Assembly (NCBI GenBank): GCA_051955775.1 | Contig: JBQCGJ010000020.1 | Coordinates: 1-5,119 of the forward strand | Source of the DNA: DASUHT01 sp051955775 | GTDB lineage: Bacteria; Actinomycetota; Thermoleophilia; Gaiellales; JAICJC01 | Direction of reading: 5' to 3' | DNA length: 5,119 nucleotides | Shown: positions 1 to 5,119 of the stretch, piece after piece | Layout of the letters: every line of letters starts with the position of its first letter | How positions within the stretch are numbered: the first letter of the stretch is position 1 | Notes under the pieces: model-generated | Database searches by the model: none | What the model saw: only the letters and a program-made list of their open reading frames with translations | Told to the model about the DNA's origin: nothing | Translations under genes and position numbers: made by a program

Positions 1-35
1 CCGATCGGTACGGCCCACCGGTCGTGAGGGACGAC

Positions 36-70
36 GAGCCCGGGCCTGCGATGAGGGCAGGCCCGGGCTC
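36..70 (-). terminator. GC-rich hairpin terminator after the triple-repeat secreted protein gene
   Basis: A perfect 14-bp inverted repeat (arms 36-49 and 57-70, 7-base loop) lies 24 bases beyond the stop of the minus-strand gene ending at 94. The arms are almost entirely G and C. No T-run follows on either strand, which is common for actinobacterial terminators. The stem is symmetric, so it could also stop transcription arriving from the left on the plus strand. Bases 1-35 show nothing else that I recognise. Confidence 0.8.
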
Positions 71-93
71 ACTCCTCTCCTGAGCGGTCGACG

Positions 94-923
94 CTAGCGA
101 GTCGCGCACACCGCGACCGCGGTAGCCGTGGCCGGGAACGCGGACGCGTTGTTCGTGAATGCCGACCAGTGGCCGCCGATGCCCACCGGGACGCTGCCGC
201 CGATGTTGGCGAAGACGTTCGTGGAGGCGTAGAACACGCCGCCGCCGGTCGCCACCGAGGGAGACGGGCAGGCCACGCGGCCGTGGCCCTGGCCGTTGGC
301 GGCGGTGCTGAACGAGGCGCCCTGGACGACCCGGTAGTTGTGCACGGTTCCGCACACCGCGAATGCCTCCAGCCCGGCGTCGGCCCCGGTGGCGTTGTTC
401 TCGGTCACGAACCAGCTGCGGCCCTGGGCCCGCTGCTGCTCATGTTCTCGAACACGCTGGGCGAGGTCGTCTCGCCGCCGCCGCCAAGGGGCCGGGTGCC
501 GGACGGGCAGGTGGCCAGTACGCTGGCCTGCAACGTGTCGGGGCTGCGCACGATGGCGGACTGGATGACGGTGTAGCCGGGGGGCCGCTTGGCGCACTCC
601 ACCTCGATCTGGAATGTGGTGTCGGCACCGCTGTCATTCGTGACGATGCCCACCCAGAACGGTCCCTCGGGAAACGAGGCGCTGACGCTGGCCAGCGTGC
701 TCGTGGACGAGACGACGACTCCGCCTCCGAGCGGGACGGTGCCGGTCGGGCACTGTGCCGAGCCGCGGGTCTGCGCGCCCTGCGGCGCGTTCATCTGGTT
801 GGTGTCGAGGATGAGGTAGCCGGGGGGCGGATGCCGGGCCGCCTGTGCGGCGGTTGCGGTTCCCAGCGTGACCAGGCAGACCGCGACTGCCGCCAGCGCC
901 GTGTGTGCTCGTCGTACGCGCAT
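94..923 (-). pseudogene. Secreted protein with three Cys/Gly-rich repeats, reading frame broken by an apparent 1-base loss
   Basis: I do not recognise the family. The start is the ATG at 923, with GGGAGAG six bases upstream and a clear signal peptide (MRVRRAH, a hydrophobic stretch, then an AQA cleavage site near residue 28). The mature part is three tandem units of about 80 residues. Each has a GY/NY-x-V-type opening in units 2 and 3 (GYLIL in unit 1), a Cys-Pro box followed by a GGG turn (CPTGTVPLGGG, CPSGTRPLGGG, CPSPSVATGGG), a Trp about 30 residues on, and a closing Cys (VECA, VCGT, VCAT). Two Cys per unit suggest one disulfide each. The frame breaks in unit 2: codons make sense from 923 to about 429 in one frame and from about 426 to the stop at 94 in another. 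As written, translation stops at 405 after 172 residues; repaired, the protein is 276 residues. It may be an intact gene with a sequencing error, or a real lesion. Confidence 0.8.
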
Positions 924-945
924 GTGATCTCTCCCGGATAGAGGA

Positions 946-967
946 GCGCCCGCCGCAGGGCGGGCGC
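946..967 (-). terminator. Short GC hairpin between the DUF1707 gene and the triple-repeat gene
   Basis: A perfect 9-bp inverted repeat (946-954 and 959-967) with a 4-base loop lies about 40 bases past the stop of the DUF1707 gene and about 20 bases before the start of the next minus-strand gene. It most simply ends the MFS-DUF1707 transcript. No T-run follows. Because it also sits immediately before the ribosome binding site of the downstream gene, it could instead be a stable 5' leader structure of that gene. Confidence 0.5.
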
Positions 968-1008
968 GTGTCCCGGGACGTACGACGCCGATCATGAGGC
1001 GGATTGCG

Positions 1009-1449
1009 CTAGCCGGCCTGGCGGTAACCCACGCCACACCCCCATCCGCCGAACCCGCGGCGGCCGGTCACACCGCGCCACACCAGCGGGCGCACGACGA
1101 AGAACAGCACCAGTGGCACCGCCAGCCAGGCCGCGCGCCCACCGCTGAGCACGATGGCTGCGATCACGGCCAGCGGCACGAGGGCCAGCGGCCACGGCGT
1201 CCAGGGCCGGCGCTCCCGGCGGGCGGGCCCCGCGGCACCGGGGAGGTCCGCCATCAGGTCGTCCAGGTCGGCGTGGGTGCGCGCGCTGATGCAGCGGTCC
1301 AGCCGGTCCTGGAACTCCTCCCCCTGCAGCCGGCCCGCCACGTGGTGCTCGCGCAGCAGCTCCGCGACGGCGTCTCGCTCCTCGTCGCCGACGCGCAGAG
1401 TGCGGTCGCGGGGGCGCCGGCGATCGTAGGTGGCGGGTTTCTCAGCCAT
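1009..1449 (-). CDS. DUF1707 (SHOCT-like) domain small membrane protein
   Basis: The protein has 146 residues. Residues about 18-70 match the DUF1707 pattern of actinobacteria: LRVGDEERDAVAELL, then H-x-AGRL, then EF-x-DRL, and a closing DLDDLMADLP. This amphipathic domain is usually placed at the N terminus of small membrane proteins, and its molecular role is not established. Two hydrophobic segments follow (about 86-103 and 107-124), then a short Gly/Arg-rich tail, so both ends are probably cytoplasmic. The ATG at 1449 is preceded by a strong AGGAGGAG about six bases upstream, which fixes the start. The start lies inside the 3' end of the MFS gene (8-base overlap, 1442-1449), so the two are almost certainly co-transcribed and probably translationally coupled. 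It may modulate the exporter or act in envelope stress; that part is inference. Confidence 0.9.
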   Translation of the reverse strand: MAEKPATYDRRRPRDRTLRVGDEERDAVAELLREHHVAGRLQGEEFQDRLDRCISARTHADLDDLMADLPGAAGPARRERRPWTPWPLALVPLAVIAAIVLSGGRAAWLAVPLVLFFVVRPLVWRGVTGRRGFGGWGCGVGYRQAG

Positions 1450-2914
1450 GGTGATCTCCTCCTGTGAGTGGAACTTCCTCGAGCAGCGCCACGGCCGCGA
1501 ACGCCAGCAGGGCGACCGGGGCGGCGACGACGAACACCGCCTGCACGGCGTGGATCAGGTCGGTGCGGGCGGCGGGGGTGAGATGGCCGACCCCGGCACC
1601 GGTGGTGGCGGCGAACCGAGCCGCGAACACCGCCCCCAGCAGAGCCGCGCCGAGCGCGCCGCCGAGCCCGCGGAAGAACGAGGTGGTGGCCATCGCGATC
1701 CCCAGCTCGCGGCGCTGCGAGGCGTTCTGCACGGCCACGATCAGCACCTGGCCGACCATCCCGAAGCCCATCCCGAACAGGGCCAGCGCGATCCCGACCG
1801 TCCACCGCGACGGGTGGGCGACGACGACCGCCAGCAGCGCCAGCGCCGCGCTCATCATGGCCGTGCCCGCCAGTGGGTAGCGCTTGTAGCGGCCGGTGCG
1901 GGCAATCCTGCGCCCGGCGTAGTTGGTGGATAGGGCGATGCCGAGAATCGCAGGCGCCAGCAGCAGGCCGGCCTGTGTGGGGGTGGCGCCGGTGGTCGTC
2001 TGCAGATACAGCGGCACGAACACGTTGACCGAGAACAGCGCCGCGGTGGTCAGGAACAGCGCCGCGCTGGCCAGTGCCACCGTGCGCGTGCGCAGGAGCC
2101 CGAGTGGGACGATCGGGTCGGCGACGCGCCGTTCTCGGCCCAGCAGTGCCGACCCGGCCGCCAGCGTGAGGGCGATCGTGGCGGCGATCTCGGGCGAGCC
2201 CCACGGGTATCGCTGCCCGCCCCACATGCAGGTCAGCATGAGGCCGGCTGTGGCCGCCGCCAGCAGCCCGGCGCCGAGCAGGTCGAGGGGCTGTCGCGGA
2301 CCGCGGGGAGCGCCCGCCGGGAGGCGCAGGCGGAGCACCGCCAGCGCGGCCAGGCCGATCGGCAGGTTGACGTAGAACACCCACCGCCAGCCGGCCGAGT
2401 CCACCAGCAGGCCGCCGATCAGCGGCCCGGCCACGGTGGCCACGGCGAAGGTGGCGGCGATGTAGCCCTGGTAGCGCGCGCGCTGCCGGGGGTCGACGAG
2501 GTCGCCCACGGCGGCCATGGCGAGCGTCATCAGCCCGCCCGCCGCGGCGCCCTGGACGGTGCGCACGACGATCAGGAAGGCGATGTCCTGCGCGGTGCCG
2601 CACAGCGCGGACGCGACCAGGAACAGGCCGAGCGACACCTCCAGCAGACGCTTGCGGCCGTGGCGGTCGCCCAGCTTGCCCCACAGCGGCGTGGCCGCCG
2701 CAGCGGCCACCACGTAGGCGGTGACCACCCACGCGACATCGGTCAGCCGCCCCAGATCGCTCGCGATGGTGGGCAGCGCGGTGGACAGGATCGTCTGGTC
2801 GAGCACGGCCGGCAGCATCGCCAGCACGATGGCCGCGAAGGGGACAGTGATCCCGGAAGCCGTGGCCGGCGCCGGGCGGTTGGCTGGGGTTGTGGGTGGC
2901 TTGATCGTCATCAT
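1442..2914 (-). CDS. MFS drug exporter, DHA2 (EmrB/QacA-like) family
   Basis: The 490-residue integral membrane protein has the length and hydrophobic pattern of 14-helix drug:H+ antiporters. It shows the family motifs in order: LDQTILSTALP in helix 1 (Asp39), the motif A loop GKLGDRHGRKR (79-89), motif B RTVQG (118-122, Arg118), and the antiporter motif C region AGPLIGG (162-168) followed by GWRWVFYVNLPIG, typical of DHA2 proteins. It likely exports a drug or a toxic metabolite across the cytoplasmic membrane; the substrate cannot be read from sequence. I chose ATG 2914 because a near-perfect promoter ends seven bases upstream, giving a leaderless message. ATG 2911 directly follows and is equally possible. 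ATG 2932 lies upstream of the predicted transcription start. The frame stays open further upstream into the divergent regulator, but that is a shadow. It is paired with a divergent MarR regulator and overlaps a DUF1707 gene. Confidence 0.93.
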   Translation of the reverse strand: MMTIKPPTTPANRPAPATASGITVPFAAIVLAMLPAVLDQTILSTALPTIASDLGRLTDVAWVVTAYVVAAAAATPLWGKLGDRHGRKRLLEVSLGLFLVASALCGTAQDIAFLIVVRTVQGAAAGGLMTLAMAAVGDLVDPRQRARYQGYIAATFAVATVAGPLIGGLLVDSAGWRWVFYVNLPIGLAALAVLRLRLPAGAPRGPRQPLDLLGAGLLAAATAGLMLTCMWGGQRYPWGSPEIAATIALTLAAGSALLGRERRVADPIVPLGLLRTRTVALASAALFLTTAALFSVNVFVPLYLQTTTGATPTQAGLLLAPAILGIALSTNYAGRRIARTGRYKRYPLAGTAMMSAALALLAVVVAHPSRWTVGIALALFGMGFGMVGQVLIVAVQNASQRRELGIAMATTSFFRGLGGALGAALLGAVFAARFAATTGAGVGHLTPAARTDLIHAVQAVFVVAAPVALLAFAAVALLEEVPLTGGDHHG

Positions 2915-2921
2915 GGCCAGA

Positions 2922-2950
2922 ACATTAGACATCAAAGAGTTAGATGTCAA
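2922..2950 (-). promoter_or_regulatory. Promoter of the MFS exporter gene, predicted leaderless
   Basis: On the minus strand, TTGACA (2950-2945, a perfect -35) is separated by exactly 17 bases from TAATGT (2927-2922, a good -10). Seven bases then lead to ATG 2914, so the predicted transcription start falls on or next to the start codon. No ribosome binding site is seen before either ATG 2914 or 2911. The stretch is AT-rich against a very GC-rich background. Confidence 0.75.
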
Positions 2951-2951
2951 A
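2925..2951. promoter_or_regulatory. Tandem MarR-type operator, two 12-bp boxes
   Basis: Two boxes, TTAGACATCAAA (2925-2936) and TTAGATGTCAAA (2940-2951), differ at only two positions and are spaced 15 bp start to start. Each is an imperfect palindrome of the form TTnGAnnTCnAA, the kind of site bound by MarR dimers. The first box overlaps the -10 and the second the -35 of the exporter promoter; the second also covers the upstream promoter region of the marR-type gene. The divergently encoded MarR protein is the likely ligand, repressing the exporter and itself; this is inferred from position. Confidence 0.7.
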
Positions 2952-2956
2952 TGCTC

Positions 2957-2965
2957 TGGTATGAT
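2957..2965 (+). promoter_or_regulatory. Extended -10 promoter of the MarR gene, predicted leaderless
   Basis: TGGTATGAT (2957-2965) is a TGn-extended -10 element, with six bases before the ATG at 2972. Transcription would start at about the start codon, again without a leader or a ribosome binding site. No good -35 hexamer is present at the usual distance (GAGTTA at 2937-2942), consistent with the extended -10 type. Confidence 0.55.
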
Positions 2966-2971
2966 CTGATC

Positions 2972-3403
2972 ATGAGCCGCCGACCGTCCCGCCAGCCGAT
3001 CGGGCTGGCGCTCACCCGCACAGCCCGCGCCGTCAGCACCGCGTTCGAGCGGGCGATGGCCGACGCCGGCGGCTCGGCGTCGACATGGCAGGTGCTGCTG
3101 CTGGTGCGCTCGGGGCAGTGGAACACCCAGTCGCGTATGGCGGAGGCCCTCGGCATCACCGGCGCCACCCTGACCCACCACCTGAACTCGCTGGAGCAGA
3201 AGGGGCTGGTGCGGCGGTGGCGCGAGCCGGACAATCGGCGCGTGCAGCAGGTGGCGCTGACGCCCGAGGGCGAGGCGCTGTTCGACCGGTTACGCGACGT
3301 GGCTCAGCGTCACGACCGGCGGCTGCGCTCCAACCTCACCGACGACGAGACGGCCACGCTCGGCGAGCTGCTGGAGAAGTTGCGGGCGGGCCTGCGAGAC
3401 TGA
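2972..3403 (+). CDS. MarR-family transcriptional regulator
   Basis: The 143-residue protein has the normal MarR length. An N-terminal dimerisation helix (about 8-32) precedes a winged helix-turn-helix: helix QSRMAEALGI (53-62), recognition helix within TGATLTHHLNSLEQKGL (63-79), and a wing with REPDNRRVQQVALTPEG (84-100), close to the family's D-x-R hallmark. A C-terminal helix (about 122-142) completes the dimer interface. I chose ATG 2972 because upstream codons run through the operator region and the protein aligns as MarR from here. Proteins of this family usually repress an adjacent transporter and release DNA on binding a small phenolic or drug-like ligand. The divergent MFS gene, 57 bp away, is the obvious target. 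The stop is one base from the stop of the convergent gene, leaving no room for a terminator between them. Confidence 0.93.
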   Translation: MSRRPSRQPIGLALTRTARAVSTAFERAMADAGGSASTWQVLLLVRSGQWNTQSRMAEALGITGATLTHHLNSLEQKGLVRRWREPDNRRVQQVALTPEGEALFDRLRDVAQRHDRRLRSNLTDDETATLGELLEKLRAGLRD

Positions 3404-3404
3404 T

Positions 3405-4484
3405 TCAGCGATCCAGGCGGCCGATACGCGCGTTGGCGCCGGACGCCCAGCACGAGCCGCCGCCGGTGCAGGCCACCGTGTCGAAGCTGCCGCTCGCGAA
3501 CTGGCGCCAGGAGAACCCGCCGTCGGTCGTGATGTCGCTGCCTGTGAGCCCCACCGCGAGCGCGGTGCCCGTGGTGCGTGGCACCCAGGTGGCGCCGGAT
3601 CGGTAGCCGCCCGGCGCGTTGCCGACGAGCGTCCAGGTGCGGCCGCCGTCCGCGGTAAGCGCCAGTGCCCGAGGCGCGGTGGTGGGCGCCGCGAAGTCGC
3701 CTCCGATGGCGAACCCCTGCATGCTGTTTCGGAACGCCACGGCGAACACGCCGGCGGTGGCGCCGCGGCGAAGCGGCGTCCGAGACACCCTCCAGTGCAC
3801 GCCGCCGTCCGTCGATCGGTACACCCGCGCGCCCTGCGTGCCGCCGCTTCCGAACCACGCATCGTGGCTGCCCGAGGTGGTGATGCACTGGTTGCTGGCG
3901 GCGAACCCATACTCGTTCGGGGAATTCGCCCTGGGCATGTTGGCGGCCGGGTTGACGTGCCAGCTGCGACCGCCGTTGGTCGTGATCAGGATGCGGAAGC
4001 GGCCGTTCACCGGGTCGCTCAGGATCAGCCCGCGGCTGCGGTTGAAGAACGCCATGCAGTCGTAGAAGGCCTGCGGGTTGGTGTTCTGGTTGGTGATCCT
4101 CCAGTGCCGCCCGCCGTCCGCCGTCAGATAGGTGCGGAAGTCGCCGGGATGGTTCCCGATCGACATCAGCACGGCGTGGTTGGCGTCGAACGCCTTCATG
4201 CCGCGGAACTCGAGCGCCTTCGTGCCCGGAGGGCCGACGCGGGTCCACGACCGGCCGCCGTTGACGGTGCGGAACACGGTGCCGTTGCTGCCGCTGGCCC
4301 ACACCACCTTCGAGCTGACCGGGCTGATCGCGCGCAGGTCGGCGGTGCCGCCGCGATGCACGACCTGCCAGTGGGGCAGGCTCCCGGAGGCGGCGGACAC
4401 CGCCCCTGCCGACATCAGCACGGCCGCCGCCGTCAACCCGCCGATGCACGTCCTGATCGCCCCCCGGCTCACGGGCGAGAGCAT
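3405..4484 (-). CDS. Secreted Asp-box (BNR/YCF48-like) beta-propeller protein
   Basis: The protein has up to 359 residues. It starts with a signal peptide (Arg-rich start, hydrophobic core about 14-28, likely cut after AVSA near residue 31). Six Asp-box motifs of the S/T-x-D/N-GG-x-x-W type follow at about 73-80, 121-128, 168-175, 224-231, 277-284 and 319-326, spaced 42-56 residues. This regular spacing indicates a beta-propeller, as in sialidase-like BNR proteins and YCF48/HCF136-like proteins. The sialidase catalytic residues are not evident, so I do not call an enzyme. Cys143, Cys200, Cys339 and Cys345 could form disulfides outside the cell. The role is unknown; it is probably extracellular binding or scaffolding. 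The start is ATG 4484, but no good ribosome binding site precedes it; GTG 4472 is an alternative that keeps the signal peptide. It runs convergent to the MarR gene with one base between stops. Confidence 0.87.
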   Translation of the reverse strand: MLSPVSRGAIRTCIGGLTAAAVLMSAGAVSAASGSLPHWQVVHRGGTADLRAISPVSSKVVWASGSNGTVFRTVNGGRSWTRVGPPGTKALEFRGMKAFDANHAVLMSIGNHPGDFRTYLTADGGRHWRITNQNTNPQAFYDCMAFFNRSRGLILSDPVNGRFRILITTNGGRSWHVNPAANMPRANSPNEYGFAASNQCITTSGSHDAWFGSGGTQGARVYRSTDGGVHWRVSRTPLRRGATAGVFAVAFRNSMQGFAIGGDFAAPTTAPRALALTADGGRTWTLVGNAPGGYRSGATWVPRTTGTALAVGLTGSDITTDGGFSWRQFASGSFDTVACTGGGSCWASGANARIGRLDR

Positions 4485-4566
4485 ACCCCGGCGTCGCGGG
4501 AGTTAGTCGTCTCTCTCAGGGGCGAAGACCACGGGTGGACATACAGAAAAAGAAGCCACTCCAGAT
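4485..4566. other. Short intergenic gap upstream of the Asp-box protein gene
   Basis: This 82-base gap between two minus-strand genes contains an A5 run (4547-4551, T5 on the minus strand). A weak 5-bp hairpin at 4569-4582 lies 17 bases before it, overlapping the stop codon of the upstream gene. The spacing is too long for a standard terminator. It must hold the promoter of the Asp-box gene if that gene is transcribed alone, but I find no convincing -35/-10 pair. TATGCT at 4485-4480 followed by seven bases and GTG 4472 resembles the layout at the MFS gene. Confidence 0.35.
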
Positions 4567-4929
4567 CTACCGCCGCTGCGGTCCGTCGAGGGCCCGCCAC
4601 GCCTGCTCCCAGCACAGCGCCCCCAGCGTCGCCGAGCACAGCCCGATCGAGATCGACCCCCCGACCAGCAGGGCCCAGGCCGCAGTCGCCTCGTTGTGGA
4701 TCGCTGTCCAACCGGACCACAGGCTGGCGATGGCGATCGCCAGCAGGACGTTCGCCAGCACGAACAGAACAACCGCTCGCCGGATCGGGCGGCGCCGGGG
4801 GGTGGACTGGAGCGGGGGCTGCGGCATCGAAGGGAGCTTGCGATGACTGTACGGTGATTCCATCGGCTTGCCTATCCCTGGTGCCAGCCCACCCAAACCG
4901 GGGATCTTCGGCGCGCCCGCATCAATCAT
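4567..4929 (-). CDS. Small two-helix membrane protein of unknown function
   Basis: I do not recognise this protein. The longest reading has 120 residues. A Pro/Arg-rich N-terminal stretch ending in RRRPIRR precedes two hydrophobic helices (about 52-71 and 82-106) joined by a short loop, with a short Arg-ending tail. The positive residues before helix 1 place both ends inside the cell. The start is uncertain. ATG 4929 abuts the stop of the upstream gene; ATG 4863 has a weak AGG seven bases before it; ATG 4827 (86 residues) has no evident ribosome binding site. The first 34 codons of the long reading end in G or C much less often than the rest, which argues that the real start is 4863 or 4827. 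It follows the thioredoxin-fold gene closely and may share its transcript. The hydrophobic pattern and the GC-rich third positions after 4827 support a real gene. Confidence 0.65.
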   Translation of the reverse strand: MIDAGAPKIPGLGGLAPGIGKPMESPYSHRKLPSMPQPPLQSTPRRRPIRRAVVLFVLANVLLAIAIASLWSGWTAIHNEATAAWALLVGGSISIGLCSATLGALCWEQAWRALDGPQRR

Positions 4930-5119
4930 CTAGGCCACGTTCGCCACGCTCGCCCGGGCCTTTGCGATCCGCACTGCACGGGTGAGCGTTTCGATGTCGT
5001 ACGCACCGGCGTGCCGGCGGCCGTTGATGAAGAAGGTGGGCGTGCCCGACACGCCGCTCAGGTCGGCCCCGTCGACGTCCTCGGCGATGCGAGCCGCGCC
5101 GCGATGACGGTCGAGGTCG
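4930..5119 (-). CDS. C-terminal end of a DsbA-like thioredoxin-fold protein (partial)
   Basis: Only the last 62 or so residues are in the window; the 5' part lies beyond the right edge. The visible end reads AEDVDGADLSGVSGTPTFFI, then NGRRHAGAYDIETLTRAV, then a short basic tail. The GTPTFFING block is the cis-proline loop and following strand of DsbA-family disulfide oxidoreductases, and the GAYD plus helix is their usual C-terminal end. The CxxC active site, expected near the N terminus, is not visible, so catalytic competence is unknown. In actinobacteria this version of the domain occurs both as a stand-alone protein and fused to the C terminus of an NhaA Na+/H+ antiporter; the window cannot separate the two. 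The stop TAG at 4932-4930 is immediately followed by a possible ATG of the next gene. Confidence 0.85.
   Translation of the reverse strand, partial: DLDRHRGAARIAEDVDGADLSGVSGTPTFFINGRRHAGAYDIETLTRAVRIAKARASVANVA

Noticed and set aside
421..434. Programmed -1 frameshift site in the triple-repeat gene
   Set aside because: The in-frame heptamer C GGG CCC does not fit X XXY YYZ and gives poor re-pairing, so a one-base loss is simpler.
924..1037. Upstream extension of the triple-repeat protein frame to an ATG at 1037
   Set aside because: It crosses a hairpin and the end of the DUF1707 gene. ATG 923 has a good ribosome binding site and begins a proper signal peptide.
1254..2732. Second long minus-strand frame of 492 codons across the MFS and DUF1707 genes
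   Set aside because: Its composition (mostly Arg, Gly, Ala and Pro) is that of a shadow frame, and the true frame has clear MFS motifs.
2915..3181. Upstream extension of the MFS reading frame
   Set aside because: It runs antisense through the MarR gene and over the operator region; the promoter geometry and family alignment place the start at 2914 or 2911.
4547..4582. Hairpin plus T-run as a terminator after the small membrane protein
   Set aside because: The stem is only 5 bp and lies 17 bases from the T5 run, too weak and too far for a standard intrinsic terminator.
3795..4985. Long plus-strand open frame of 396 codons
   Set aside because: It lies antisense to three supported genes, is rich in Arg, Ala, Pro and His as expected of a shadow frame in high-GC DNA, and shows no domain.

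Overview
The window looks like chromosomal DNA from a very high-GC actinomycete, possibly a member of the Streptosporangiales; this placement is a guess from base composition and protein style. G or C fills nearly every third codon position. Translation signals mix strong GGAGG-type ribosome binding sites with starts that appear leaderless. Six protein-coding genes or gene parts fill almost the whole window, and no intergenic gap exceeds about 100 bases. I see no mobile element, CRISPR array, tRNA or rRNA.

Layout from left to right. A strong GC-rich hairpin (36-70) closes a minus-strand gene (94-923). That gene encodes a secreted protein built from three copies of a roughly 80-residue Cys/Gly-rich repeat, but its reading frame is broken by an apparent one-base loss near 421-432. 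Next comes a minus-strand pair: an MFS multidrug-type exporter (1442-2914) whose stop overlaps the start of a DUF1707 small membrane protein (1009-1449). A MarR-family regulator (2972-3403) is divergent from the exporter. The 57-bp space between the two starts is AT-rich and holds two near-identical 12-bp operator-like boxes, 15 bp apart, lying over the exporter promoter. Both divergent genes appear to lack a 5' leader. This is a compact MarR-controlled efflux unit with a DUF1707 partner.

The MarR gene runs tail to tail, with one base between stops, into a minus-strand gene (3405-4484) for a secreted beta-propeller-like protein with six Asp-box (BNR) repeats. Further right, also on the minus strand, is a small two-helix membrane protein of unknown function (4567-4929) with an uncertain start. 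It directly follows the stop of a gene cut by the window edge (4930-5119), which encodes the C-terminal end of a DsbA-like thioredoxin-fold protein.

The most interesting points are the triple-repeat secreted protein and its frame break, the tandem operator with paired leaderless promoters, and the MFS-DUF1707 translational overlap. Nothing here is clearly a new multi-gene system.
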